Positions 52,453 to 61,103 of a stretch of DNA of 64,000 bases are shown one piece after another. The notes under the pieces are model-generated. The model saw nothing but the letters and a program-made list of their open reading frames with translations, searched no databases and was not told the origin of the DNA. This DNA comes from Kangiella sp. (GTDB taxonomy: Bacteria; Pseudomonadota; Gammaproteobacteria; Enterobacterales; Kangiellaceae), in contig JANQSG010000021.1 of the NCBI GenBank assembly GCA_028284185.1, forward strand, positions 248,001 to 312,000, in the 5' to 3' direction. The position numbers were made by a program, and so were the translations under genes. The first letter of the stretch is position 1, and every line of letters begins with the position of its first letter.

Positions 52453-53511
52453 TCAACACAAATTAGTTGTTTCTCTTTGTTGTTCTTTAAATAGCTTTTT
52501 CTTTTGTTTTCGATAGGCAATAGCTGTTTTAACTTCTGAACCTAAATGGGTTTCACCGCGTTGTTTGGCCAGCTGCATTTGACGCTCACGTTCAGAATAA
52601 CGCTGACGTTGCTCTAGAGTTTGTTTGTCAAAACAATGATGACAACTTACACCCTTTTCGTATTTTTTGTGCTCTTTATCTTCTTCCAGAATAGGCATAC
52701 GACAAGCATGACACTGATCGTATTGACCTTTTTCTAGATCATGATTTACAGCAACGCGGTTATCAAAAACAAAACACTCGCCTTCCCATAATGACTCTTC
52801 AGCTGGTACTTCTTCTAAATACTTTAAAATCCCACCTTCCAGGTGATAAACCTCGGCAAAGCCCTGCTCTTTTAAATAGGCGGTAGATTTTTCACAACGA
52901 ATTCCACCAGTACAAAACATGGCGACTTTTTTATGTTTGTTTTTATCTAAATGCTTTTCTACATACTCAGGAAACTCACGAAAAGTTTCTGTTTTTGGAT
53001 CGATGGCATTTTTAAAAGTACCAATTGCCACTTCATAGTCATTACGCGTATCTACAAGAACGACTTCTGGATCAGAAATCAGTTGATTCCAATCTTTGGG
53101 TCTCACATAAGTTCCAACCACTTCTTTAGGATCGATGCCTTCAACCCCCATAGTCACAATTTCTTTTTTTAGCTTAACTTTGGTGCGATAAAAAGGCATA
53201 ACTTCATCATAGGATTCTTTATGATCCAGATCAGCTAAACGCTTATCCTGCTTTAGCCACACCAATAAATTATCAATACCCTGACGGCTGGAAGCTACCG
53301 TACCATTGATACCTTCTTTAGCTAATAACAAGGTACCTTTAACATCATTTTCCAACATTACATTGAGCAATGGCTGACGCTTGGCTACAAAATCCTCAAG
53401 GGTCACAAATTTATATAAAGCGCAGACTACAACTTGTTGATTTAATTGAGAATTTTTCTTTTCAGGAATGGCAGAAAATTCTGCTGTAGAAACAGATTTA
53501 GAGATTGTCAT
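52453..53511 (-). CDS. trhO: tRNA uridine(34) hydroxylase TrhO (YceA)
   Basis: Oxygen-dependent hydroxylation of U34 in certain tRNAs, the first step to 5-methoxy/carboxymethoxyuridine. The 352-aa protein has an N-terminal acylphosphatase-like domain ([13 protein letters not shown] near 60), a rhodanese domain with active-site cysteine in [12 protein letters not shown] near 198, and a C-terminal cysteine cluster (CHACRM, CHHC) of the YceA type. The C-terminal 40 residues are basic. The single promoter is not obvious; the gene ends at a strong terminator. Confidence 0.94.
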   Translation of the reverse strand: MTISKSVSTAEFSAIPEKKNSQLNQQVVVCALYKFVTLEDFVAKRQPLLNVMLENDVKGTLLLAKEGINGTVASSRQGIDNLLVWLKQDKRLADLDHKESYDEVMPFYRTKVKLKKEIVTMGVEGIDPKEVVGTYVRPKDWNQLISDPEVVLVDTRNDYEVAIGTFKNAIDPKTETFREFPEYVEKHLDKNKHKKVAMFCTGGIRCEKSTAYLKEQGFAEVYHLEGGILKYLEEVPAEESLWEGECFVFDNRVAVNHDLEKGQYDQCHACRMPILEEDKEHKKYEKGVSCHHCFDKQTLEQRQRYSERERQMQLAKQRGETHLGSEVKTAIAYRKQKKKLFKEQQRETTNLC

Positions 53512-53613
53512 TAATGTCCTCGCCTACTGGAACGTAAAACCAGTGCTTATTCGATTAAAATTCGAGCGAAATTGTAGTGATAAAACAACTATGAGTCAAT
53601 GCTAACCATTAAG

Positions 53614-54171
53614 CTATTGAGCAGCCTCCAATAAATCCAGCTGTTCTTTAGCAAAATATTCTAGCGCTGGATGCTCAGGATCTGAGAAATTGGCATAGCC
53701 TAAAATTTTACCAGACTTATCGATAAAAATTAAAGTAGGAGTGCCGTTAACTCCATACCGCTTTGCAACCAAATCACTATCTAACGCTACCTCAAAATTA
53801 AAACCACGTTTTTTCATATAGGCTTTGGGGTTTCCATCTTCACGAATATTCATAGCAATCACGGTAAAACCTTTAGCTTTATACTTCTCATAGACTCGAT
53901 TTACGCCTGGCAATAATTTTTTGCAATAAGGACACCAGGTTGCCCAAAAAACCAATAATACTGGTTTACCCTGATAGTCGGACAAGCGAATATCTTTACC
54001 TTGTAAGTTTTTTAGCGTCCAATTTATTCTTGGATATTTTTCCGGATATTCAGAATTTATTTTTTGTTTGGTCTCAGTCTTAATCAGCTCTTTATTTTTC
54101 GACACAGTAGGTTCCGAACAAGCAGATACAGCAAACAAAACCAAGAATAATAAAGTGATAAAGGCTTTCAT
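53614..54171 (-). CDS. TlpA-like thioredoxin-fold lipoprotein
   Basis: A 185-aa envelope lipoprotein with lipobox VSAC, then a thioredoxin-like domain. The redox motif is WATWCPYCKK near 76-84, the cis-proline segment GVNGTPTLIFID near 140. Such proteins reduce or exchange disulfides of exported or cytochrome-maturation proteins. No ccm genes are close. It is the last gene of a minus-strand set from NlpC/P60 through GIY-YIG and YgjP, with a gap of 61 bases. Confidence 0.85.
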   Translation of the reverse strand: MKAFITLLFLVLFAVSACSEPTVSKNKELIKTETKQKINSEYPEKYPRINWTLKNLQGKDIRLSDYQGKPVLLVFWATWCPYCKKLLPGVNRVYEKYKAKGFTVIAMNIREDGNPKAYMKKRGFNFEVALDSDLVAKRYGVNGTPTLIFIDKSGKILGYANFSDPEHPALEYFAKEQLDLLEAAQ

Positions 54172-54232
54172 TGAGGTTAACCCAGCATAAATTTATACCA
54201 TTAGTCTCAATAATTAAAAGAATGTTACAGAT

Positions 54233-54958
54233 CTAACGATACCAAAGACAATGGGCTTGCTGTGTTAACCAAACTTCAGACTGCTTATAGTTTGGATCAT
54301 AGCGCTCAACTAACGCCCAATATTGTTTGGAATGATTTTGATATACTAAATGAGATAATTCATGAATGATTAAATATTGCAGCACAAACTCCGGTGCCAA
54401 TAGAATTAAAGGATTCAGCTGAATCACACCTTGTGCCGTACAGTGCCCCCATTTTGTTTTAGTTTTCCTGAATTTAAAACCACTAATCCTATCTTGTAGC
54501 TTCATTTGCTCGGCTTGTAGCATCACCAAATCCGGTAATAAAGTTTTTGCTTGATTTAACAGCCATTTATCCATTTGTTTAATACGGTTTTCAGCTGAAT
54601 TTTCAGATAATTTCATCTGCAACTCAAGCCCACTCAGTTTTACAGAGTTACGCTTAGCTGTTGTGATGGAAAGCATAATCTGATCGCCAAGAAAAGGCAA
54701 AGAAGCTCCATCTGCAATTTGATAAATTTCGCTTTCTTTTTGTTCTTGCTCAATTAATCTATCTAAAATCCATTGGCGTTTTTGTTGAACAAACTCATCA
54801 ATAAATTGTTTGGATACGTTATAAGGTGCTCTAACTTCTACTTGATTGTTAGCTACATGAATAGCCACACTTTTTCGACGTGAGCGCTTGATTTGAAAAT
54901 CTATTGCTGAAGAATTTTTTAATAACTCTAAGCTTTGAACTTCTAAAGAACTATCCAT
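54233..54958 (-). CDS. YgjP-type M48-like metallopeptidase (DUF45)
   Basis: A 241-aa putative zinc peptidase of the YgjP/SprT-related group. The zinc motif is HELSH near residue 198, followed by NHSKQYWALVERYDPNYK, and a preceding KTKWGHCTAQG segment is diagnostic for this group. Family members are poorly characterised. It lacks a signal peptide. It follows the GIY-YIG gene by 10 bases, so the two are likely cotranscribed. Confidence 0.9.
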   Translation of the reverse strand: MDSSLEVQSLELLKNSSAIDFQIKRSRRKSVAIHVANNQVEVRAPYNVSKQFIDEFVQQKRQWILDRLIEQEQKESEIYQIADGASLPFLGDQIMLSITTAKRNSVKLSGLELQMKLSENSAENRIKQMDKWLLNQAKTLLPDLVMLQAEQMKLQDRISGFKFRKTKTKWGHCTAQGVIQLNPLILLAPEFVLQYLIIHELSHLVYQNHSKQYWALVERYDPNYKQSEVWLTQQAHCLWYR

Positions 54959-54968
54959 GCTTTATTGT

Positions 54969-55256
54969 TTAATAGTCAATTTCATGGATAACTAAATGGC
55001 CACAGGCCAATAATTTTTTTTGTTCTGAGGTTAATTTCTTAACCTTGATTTCAGCTTTTAAAGCAGATGATTTGTCAGAAAATTCATGATGATAAATCAT
55101 AGTTAAGGGCTGTTTTCCACGTAAGTATTTTGCACATTTAGGGCCATTGGATTGATGCTCTTCAAAACGTCGTTCCAAATCCAGTGTAATACCTGTATAC
55201 ATCTCGCCTTCTCTACATCGAAGAATATAGAGATGCCAACTTTTTTCATCAGTCAT
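54969..55256 (-). CDS. GIY-YIG nuclease domain protein (YhbQ-like)
   Basis: A 95-aa stand-alone GIY-YIG domain, with WHLYILRCREGEMYTGITLDLERR near the start and the catalytic E in the following helix, and a lysine-rich C-terminal helix. The family includes E. coli YhbQ; cellular DNA substrate is uncertain. It sits between the NlpC/P60 and YgjP genes with gaps of 14 and 10 bases. Confidence 0.9.
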   Translation of the reverse strand: MTDEKSWHLYILRCREGEMYTGITLDLERRFEEHQSNGPKCAKYLRGKQPLTMIYHHEFSDKSSALKAEIKVKKLTSEQKKLLACGHLVIHEIDY

Positions 55257-55270
55257 AGATTTAATTCCAG

Positions 55271-55777
55271 TTACTGATACAAACGCCCTGCTCGAATTAA
55301 ACGTGGTTTAAAATAAGGGTTATTGATTGAAGTTACACTGACTTTTTTGCCACTGGATGGTGCATGAATAAACATCTCATCACCAATATAAATACCCACA
55401 TGCGATGGCTTACCATTAATATTATAAAACAATAAATCTCCAGGCTGAATTTCATCCAGCGCGATAGGCCTGGAGCTTTTTAATTGAGCATAAGAAGCTC
55501 TGGGTACCATCTCCCCAGCATTGCGGTGGGTATAATACACCAAGCCACTGCAATCAAATCCCTGCTCAGGCGAGTGGCCACCATATTGATATGGGGTTCC
55601 AAGCATGGAAGAAGCCAGCTTAACAATATATTGGCCTTTGTTTTGCTGCTTGGCTGGCGAATATTTTGGTGTGTAACTTTTACTGGAAACACCTCTTCTT
55701 TCTGGCGTACTGGAACAGGCCAAAATAAAAAAAGGTATTACTAATATAGCGCTAATGAGCAAATATTTTTTATTCAT
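55271..55777 (-). CDS. NlpC/P60 peptidoglycan endopeptidase lipoprotein
   Basis: A 168-aa lipoprotein (lipobox ILAC, near 21) with one NlpC/P60 domain that cleaves peptide crosslinks in murein. The catalytic cysteine is in FDCSGLVY near 75, the histidine in SHVGIYIG near 124, and the third polar residue is likely in FIHAPSSG. The layout is that of MepS/Spr. It is the first gene of the set that continues into GIY-YIG, YgjP and TlpA. Confidence 0.92.
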   Translation of the reverse strand: MNKKYLLISAILVIPFFILACSSTPERRGVSSKSYTPKYSPAKQQNKGQYIVKLASSMLGTPYQYGGHSPEQGFDCSGLVYYTHRNAGEMVPRASYAQLKSSRPIALDEIQPGDLLFYNINGKPSHVGIYIGDEMFIHAPSSGKKVSVTSINNPYFKPRLIRAGRLYQ

Positions 55778-55853
55778 GGATTAAGATTAGCATGAGAAAG
55801 CTGAATTTACACTAAACAGCACACACTTAAACTTTGAATCTATCAATTTAATC

Positions 55854-56891
55854 TTAATAGAGCTTTAATGGTGCTTCCTGCATTTCTGCAAACTGAGCAC
55901 GCAAATCCAGGATATGCTGTTCCCAATAATTGATACTGTCAAACTGAGGAAATGCTTTTGGAAAAGCCGGATCAGACCAGCGCTCAGCAATCCAGGCAGT
56001 ATGATTAATCATGCGCAAGGCTCTCAAGGCTTCTATTAAGCAAAGTTCACGCAAATTAAAATCACAAAATTCCTGATAGCCTTCCAGAACTTCAGATAAT
56101 TGCGTTATTCGATTTGTTTTGTCGCCGGAAAGTAGCATCCACAAATCCTGAATAGCAGGCGCACTTCGTGCATCATCAAAGTCTACAAAATGAGGATTTT
56201 CATCACGCCATAAAATATTACCCGGATGACAATCACCATGAGTTCGAATAAATTCAAACTCACCAGCTTGCTGCCATAAAATATCAATCCAATTCAGTAC
56301 ATCAGCAACTAAGCTTTGATAAGCCGTTTTAAGCTGAAAAGGAATGGCTTCTTCGATCACAAATTTTATTCTTTCCTGACCAAAAGTTTGTGGGTTAAGC
56401 TGTGGACGAAATTTAAATGACCTGGCTTTAGCAACCGCATGAATCCGGCCTAAAAATCGTCCTAAAGTAAACAAGTTGTCAAGATTATCCAATTCCGGAG
56501 CATGGCCACCTTTTCGTTCAAACAAAGCCAGATAAAAACCATCATATTCAAATAGACTTTGGCCATCAGGATCTTTTAACGGCGGCACTACTGGAAGTTC
56601 AACAGCTTCAAGCTCAAAACAAAAATCATGCTCTTCCTGGATCTGTGCTTTAGACCAGCGCTGTGGCCGATAAAACTTGGCAATAATCGGTTGTTGATCT
56701 TCTATACCAATTTGATACACCCGATTTTCATAACTGTTTAAGGTTAATATTCGGCCATCCGTTTGAAACCCATGATGATCGATGGCATCAAGAATAAAAT
56801 CTGGTGTTAATTGATCAAAAGGATGCCGGGAAGCTGAAGGATCAGTCTCTTCTGAATTAAAAAATGGTTTGGAATCAGGCGAGTTCATCAT
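55854..56891 (-). CDS. srkA: Stress-response serine/threonine kinase SrkA (YihE/RdoA)
   Basis: Cytoplasmic protein kinase of the RIO/aminoglycoside-kinase type, reported in E. coli to protect from stress-induced death. At 345 aa it fits the family. Catalytic-loop motif HGDCHPGNILW near 216 and metal motif HFVDFDDA near 233 are present, and ALFERKGGHAPELDN matches SrkA. The ATG at 56891 overlaps the SulP stop by 17 bases; a second ATG is next to it. Cotranscribed with the transporter. Confidence 0.9.
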   Translation of the reverse strand: MMNSPDSKPFFNSEETDPSASRHPFDQLTPDFILDAIDHHGFQTDGRILTLNSYENRVYQIGIEDQQPIIAKFYRPQRWSKAQIQEEHDFCFELEAVELPVVPPLKDPDGQSLFEYDGFYLALFERKGGHAPELDNLDNLFTLGRFLGRIHAVAKARSFKFRPQLNPQTFGQERIKFVIEEAIPFQLKTAYQSLVADVLNWIDILWQQAGEFEFIRTHGDCHPGNILWRDENPHFVDFDDARSAPAIQDLWMLLSGDKTNRITQLSEVLEGYQEFCDFNLRELCLIEALRALRMINHTAWIAERWSDPAFPKAFPQFDSINYWEQHILDLRAQFAEMQEAPLKLY

Positions 56892-58401
56892 CCGCTACAA
56901 AGTATTTGGGATCGCGCTTGGTGTCAACTTCAATCGCTGCCCCAGCTTTGGTTAGCAAACGCTGGCAGTCAGCACTTAAATGCAATAAATGCAGCTTTTT
57001 ACCAGCATTTTCGTAACGCACCGCTAAAGCATCAATCACCTCAATGCCTGAGTGATCCCAAACCCGGGAATCAGCAAAATCCACATAAACTTCATCTAAA
57101 TCATTACGTGCTGAAAATTGCTCGGCAAAGTGGGTAGTTGAACCAAAAAATAAAGGGCCTCGCACCGTATAATAAGCCTTGCCATTTTTTTCTTCACGGC
57201 GCACACGTACCCGCTTGGCGCTTTGCCAGGCAAAAACCAAAGCCGATAAAATCACGCCCACAAAAACCGCAAGCGCCAAGTCTGTTAATACCGTTACTAT
57301 GGATACGGTAATCAATACCAAAGCATCGGCCATTGGAATTTTGCGCATAATGCGAAAACTTGACCACTCAAAGGTACCGATAACCACGATAAACATAACG
57401 CCAACTAATGCCGCTAACGGGATCTTTTCGATTAGGGGAGAAGCGAATAAGATAAAGACTAATAATGCCAATGCTGCGGTTATGCCTGACAAACGACCAC
57501 GACCACCGGAATTAACATTAATCATGGATTGACCAATCATGGCACAGCCGCCCATACCACCGAACAAACCAGTTGTGGTGTTGGCCATACCTTGAGCAAA
57601 ACATTCACGATTACCCTGTCCTCGAGTTTCGGTAATTTCATCAATCAGGCGCAAAGTTAATAGAGATTCGATCAAGCCAATTGCCGCTAAAATAATGGCA
57701 TAAGGGAAAATAATTTTTAGTGTTTCAAAATTTAAGGGGACTGTAGGAATATGAAACTCGGGAAAACCGCCAGCAATTGAAGCAATATCACCAACGACTT
57801 TAGTTTCAATTGGCAACAAAAATACCGTTAAGGACACTAGGATAATTGCCGCTAGCGAAGAAGGAATGGCTTTGGTCAATTTGGGTAAAAAGTGAATAAT
57901 CAACATTGTGGCAAACACCAGGCCAAGCATGATATACAGCTCCGAACCTTGCATCCATTGCATCATTCCATTGGTATCAGCATTTTTAAACTGCCCTAAT
58001 TGCGCCAGAAAAATCACAATAGCCAAACCATTTACAAAACCAAGCATTACTGAATGTGGCACCATGCGAATAAATTTACCCAGACGCAGCCATCCTGCTA
58101 ACATTTGAATTAGTCCCATTAAGATGACAGTGGCAAATAAATATTCCACACCATGTTTAGCCACTAAGGTTACCATGACTACTGCTAAAGCACCGGTAGC
58201 ACCCGAAATCATACCGGGGCGACCACCAAATATCGAGGTGATAAGTCCCACCATAAAAGCAGCATACAAACCCACCAATGGCTGTACCCCGGCCACGAAG
58301 GCGAAAGCTACTGCTTCAGGTACCAGAGCCAGAGCAACAGTCAAGCCAGATAAAACATCATTCTTGGCACTTGCGGTAGTATTACGGATCAATTCAATCA
58401 T
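56875..58401 (-). CDS. SulP-family inorganic anion transporter with STAS domain
   Basis: Inner-membrane SLC26/SulP carrier of 508 aa for sulfate, bicarbonate or other anions. The N-terminal family signature (ALVPEAVAFAFVAGVQPLVGLYA) lies near 25-50, about 11 helices follow, and a C-terminal STAS domain (VDFADSRVWDHSGIEVIDAL, about 430-500) is complete. GGMGGCAMIGQSMIN near 265 is typical of the transport core. It is translationally linked with SrkA. Confidence 0.92.
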   Translation of the reverse strand: MIELIRNTTASAKNDVLSGLTVALALVPEAVAFAFVAGVQPLVGLYAAFMVGLITSIFGGRPGMISGATGALAVVMVTLVAKHGVEYLFATVILMGLIQMLAGWLRLGKFIRMVPHSVMLGFVNGLAIVIFLAQLGQFKNADTNGMMQWMQGSELYIMLGLVFATMLIIHFLPKLTKAIPSSLAAIILVSLTVFLLPIETKVVGDIASIAGGFPEFHIPTVPLNFETLKIIFPYAIILAAIGLIESLLTLRLIDEITETRGQGNRECFAQGMANTTTGLFGGMGGCAMIGQSMINVNSGGRGRLSGITAALALLVFILFASPLIEKIPLAALVGVMFIVVIGTFEWSSFRIMRKIPMADALVLITVSIVTVLTDLALAVFVGVILSALVFAWQSAKRVRVRREEKNGKAYYTVRGPLFFGSTTHFAEQFSARNDLDEVYVDFADSRVWDHSGIEVIDALAVRYENAGKKLHLLHLSADCQRLLTKAGAAIEVDTKRDPKYFVADDELA

Positions 58402-58439
58402 GTTGCTCTCTTATGGATGCCTTTTGGCTCGGTCAAAAT

Positions 58440-58467
58440 AAAAGGCTGACGCATAGCCAGCCTTTAT
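58440..58467 (-). terminator. Terminator between the SRPBCC and SulP genes
   Basis: AAAGGCTG and CAGCCTTT pair around a 9-base loop. On the minus strand the tail is TATTTTG. It lies about 70 bases past the SRPBCC stop, just before the SulP start. Confidence 0.5.
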
Positions 58468-58534
58468 GAATAGAAATTGCGCGCATTGTACTTAAGCTTT
58501 ATGACAAGCTCAAGGCAATAGCAAAGATGATATT

Positions 58535-58972
58535 TTATTGTCTTTCTGCAAATGCTTTAAATTGCTCCATATATTGGTAACTTTGCTTTGGAAAGTTTTT
58601 CTTCATAAAAAAGCCCATAATTTTCATAGGGATAGAGGTAAACTCAAATTCAACATCGCTAATCCAGCGAGTGCTGTCTGCACTGGTTTCTTCAAAACGA
58701 TTTTGCATACTATTAACCATACCTTTAGCTTCATAAGTACCAGCAAAACTTCGTGGTAGATCCTTTTCGGTCACCGTTTCAATTAATTCACACTCACGCT
58801 TACCCATCTTATAAAGCAGCCTGGTTTTAGCTCCCACCTGTCCTGGTTCACCACTTAAATGTTCATAACTCACCAAATCAGGTTGCCAATGCTTCATATT
58901 TTCAAAACTATCAAACAATTCCAAAACTTCAGCCATTGGTTTATCAATCTCAATATCAAGCTGGTATTTCAT
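58535..58972 (-). CDS. SRPBCC-fold lipid/ligand-binding-like protein
   Basis: A 145-aa protein with START/SRPBCC-type order: IDKPMAEVLELFDSFENMKHW at the N-terminus, a central beta-sheet (VTEKDLPRSFAGTYEAKG) and the C-terminal helix QYMEQFKAF. Such proteins bind small hydrophobic ligands; no function is known here. No partner gene is adjacent; GAGGAACT lies before the ATG. Confidence 0.85.
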   Translation of the reverse strand: MKYQLDIEIDKPMAEVLELFDSFENMKHWQPDLVSYEHLSGEPGQVGAKTRLLYKMGKRECELIETVTEKDLPRSFAGTYEAKGMVNSMQNRFEETSADSTRWISDVEFEFTSIPMKIMGFFMKKNFPKQSYQYMEQFKAFAERQ

Positions 58973-59023
58973 AGTTCCTCCACAAGCTTAAGAAGTGGAC
59001 CTAATCTTAACATAAAGCTGCTC

Positions 59024-60175
59024 TTAGCGATAAGCTGAGTGGGTTTGATAATAGCTAAGTCTTTGTTTTACCAATAAATTATCCTGTAATATCCAATCAC
59101 TAATGGCTTGGTTCAGGCCCTGCTCAACAAGATAATGGTATGAATAAGTAGTTACTGCCTCAAACCCACGAGCCAGTTTATGCTCACCCTGGGCTCCAGG
59201 TTCAAAAACTGTTAAGCCTTGCTCAATGGCATACTCAATCCCCTGGTAATAGCAGGTTTCAAAGTGCAGCGCAGAACTTTCTATATTGGTGCCCCAGTAG
59301 CGCCCGTAAAGGTGGGTATTTGATAGAAAAAATAACGACGCTGCTTGTGGTTTGCCATCCAACAAAGCGAAAATTAGCAGACAATTTTCTGGTAACGCTT
59401 TTGATAAGCCCTTAAAAAATCTTCGGTTAAGCTGAGCCCAACCACCCTTTTTTGCAAAAGTATGACTATACAGCTGATAAAACAATTCCCATTCTTGTTC
59501 ACTAACCTCACTAGCGAATTTTCGCTTGAAACTCCAGCCTGCCTGCTTGACCTTGCGTCTTTCCTGCAGAATATTACGACGCTTTTTAGATTTGAGTCTG
59601 GATAAAAAATCTTCAAAACAAGTATAATTCTGATTATGCCAATGAAATTGAATATCAGTACGCCGCCAAAAATCAGCTTGCTCAAACCACTGCTGTTGCT
59701 CCTCCGAATGGTTAAAATTGATATGCCAACCACTTAAGCCATTATTTTCTATCCAGTTTTTAGTGCCTTTTATCCATCGATTAAAGGTACCCTGATCCAG
59801 CAGCCCCAGGATCTTTGGTGCTAAGCAGGGTGTTAACGGCGTTGCCGTTAGTAACTTGGGATAATAATCCAGACCTGAACGCTCATAGCCATTGGCCCAG
59901 GCCCAATCAAAAACATACTCACCATAAGAATGAGACTTAATATAGCTTGGCATCACCGCCAACAACTGTTTTGTTTTTTCAGCAGTAGCAGCCATTAAAC
60001 AAAGGTGTAATGGCTGCCAACCCTGTTCAGGACTAATAGCACCGGAAGATTCGAATAGTTCTAGCAACGGATAGCTGCACAAGGGATTATCAAGTGATGG
60101 CCACTGTTCAATACCGATCTCTGCCAGTTTTAGCTTAGGAATAAGCTCTATGGATTGCTCAGGTAATTTAATCAT
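59024..60175 (-). CDS. COG3146-type GNAT acyltransferase (DUF482)
   Basis: A 383-aa cytoplasmic protein of the peptidogalycan-biosynthesis-like GNAT family. Family marks include HINFNHSEEQQQWFE near 148, the KSKKRRNILQERRKV segment near 193 and YCQG-like CYYQGIEYAIEQGLTVFEPGAQGEHKLARGF near 308. The reaction is unknown; fatty-acyl or amino-acyl transfer has been proposed for relatives. The gene lies downstream of the 27-codon microprotein and is not separated from SRPBCC by an obvious terminator. Confidence 0.87.
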   Translation of the reverse strand: MIKLPEQSIELIPKLKLAEIGIEQWPSLDNPLCSYPLLELFESSGAISPEQGWQPLHLCLMAATAEKTKQLLAVMPSYIKSHSYGEYVFDWAWANGYERSGLDYYPKLLTATPLTPCLAPKILGLLDQGTFNRWIKGTKNWIENNGLSGWHINFNHSEEQQQWFEQADFWRRTDIQFHWHNQNYTCFEDFLSRLKSKKRRNILQERRKVKQAGWSFKRKFASEVSEQEWELFYQLYSHTFAKKGGWAQLNRRFFKGLSKALPENCLLIFALLDGKPQAASLFFLSNTHLYGRYWGTNIESSALHFETCYYQGIEYAIEQGLTVFEPGAQGEHKLARGFEAVTTYSYHYLVEQGLNQAISDWILQDNLLVKQRLSYYQTHSAYR

Positions 60176-60223
60176 AAGGTTAGCCTAGTCAGCTTTGCCC
60201 TGCTCCTCAAGTAAATTTCAGCA

Positions 60224-60251
60224 TAAAAAAAGGCCAAGCAAAGCTTGGCCA
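60224..60251 (-). terminator. Terminator of the 27-codon microprotein gene
   Basis: GGCCAAGC/GCTTGGCC stem with a 3-base loop and seven T residues on the minus strand, about 70 bases past the microprotein stop. Confidence 0.85.
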
Positions 60252-60321
60252 AATTAAAATTACTAACTTTAAAGTTGCTAACTATTGATTAGCAATAAAC
60301 AGGGGATATGAAAAAAACTAA

Positions 60322-60405
60322 CTATTGAATAAATGTAAACAACATAGTTACAACGACTACTGATACAATTACTATCTCTAATGCATCTTCTAAAAAGTCA
60401 CTCAT
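60322..60405 (-). CDS. Predicted 27-aa membrane microprotein
   Basis: The frame runs M-S-D-F-L-E-D-A-L-E, then I-V-I-V-S-V-V-V-V-T-M-L-F-T-F, ending I-Q. An acidic start is followed by one hydrophobic helix. AAGGAG lies 6 bases before the ATG, the strongest kind of ribosome site in this window, and a proper terminator follows. The isolated transcription unit between two ordinary genes supports expression. I do not recognise it. Confidence 0.6.
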   Translation of the reverse strand: MSDFLEDALEIVIVSVVVVTMLFTFIQ

Positions 60406-60800
60406 AACGTTCTCCTTCAGCTTTATCAAGCTATTGCCTTAACACGGAACGAATTTTACTCCTGTTTTATGTCAAGGTTAAGATAAATTCGCAGGATACT
60501 TTTTAATGAATATCATTAATTATTCTAATCCGAAGGTATTAATAGTTCCAATATAAGCTTTGGGGATTGAGGCTAAAGCTAATTTTGTTTAAACAAGGAA
60601 AGCAAAAGTTGGGCATACTCGGCCACTTTGTGGCCAAGCTCAGCTAAATAGCCCTATGTGATTATTTCTTTAAGCGCTAAAATATTCTACATAGGGACGC
60701 TCGAATATGTTCCTAATTTAGCTCTGCAAAACTAGTAGATACATCGCAATAAGCTTTTCAGTTATGGGAAAAGTTCAATTAGTAAATCTCTGACTCTAAT
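60406..60800. other. Gene-free stretch between microprotein and small membrane protein
   Basis: About 395 AT-rich bases. It holds the promoter region of the microprotein, a GGCCAC/GTGGCC hairpin at 60621-60635 and a longer inverted pair CCCTATGT (60652-60659) with ACATAGGG (60689-60696). I find no convincing open frame or RNA gene. Confidence 0.5.
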
Positions 60801-61004
60801 CTACTGTGTTGATTTGCCTTTTCGGAGTGACCATACAAGTACCAGCATTAATCCAATTCCAATACCAGTTATCGTTCCTCCAGCAAGATCTGAACTCATT
60901 CCAAATACTGTGTTTATTTCTCTTACATTAGTAATCCAATAGGTGAGCATAAAACAAATGCTAGCTACTAAAGGGATAAATACTACTTTGAATTTTTTAG
61001 CCAC
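60801..61004 (-). CDS. Small two-helix membrane protein
   Basis: A 67-aa protein beginning at GTG (61004), with AAGGAG 6 bases upstream; this is preferred to an ATG eight codons earlier that lacks a ribosome site. Two hydrophobic segments (about 6-25 and 42-61) are joined by a polar linker, and the end is basic. No family is recognised. The gap to the M3 peptidase stop is about 100 bases. Confidence 0.7.
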   Translation of the reverse strand: MAKKFKVVFIPLVASICFMLTYWITNVREINTVFGMSSDLAGGTITGIGIGLMLVLVWSLRKGKSTQ

Positions 61005-61103
61005 ATTGAGCTCCTTATAAATTCTCATTTTGGTATATAATGCCCCAAATCAGGGGCAATAGAATTACTGGTCATGATTATCTTTATTACAAGAATCTAT
61101 AAG

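Noticed and set aside
60652-60696. Long inverted pair CCCTATGT/ACATAGGG as a mobile-element end
   Set aside because: Only 8-bp arms and no gene between them.
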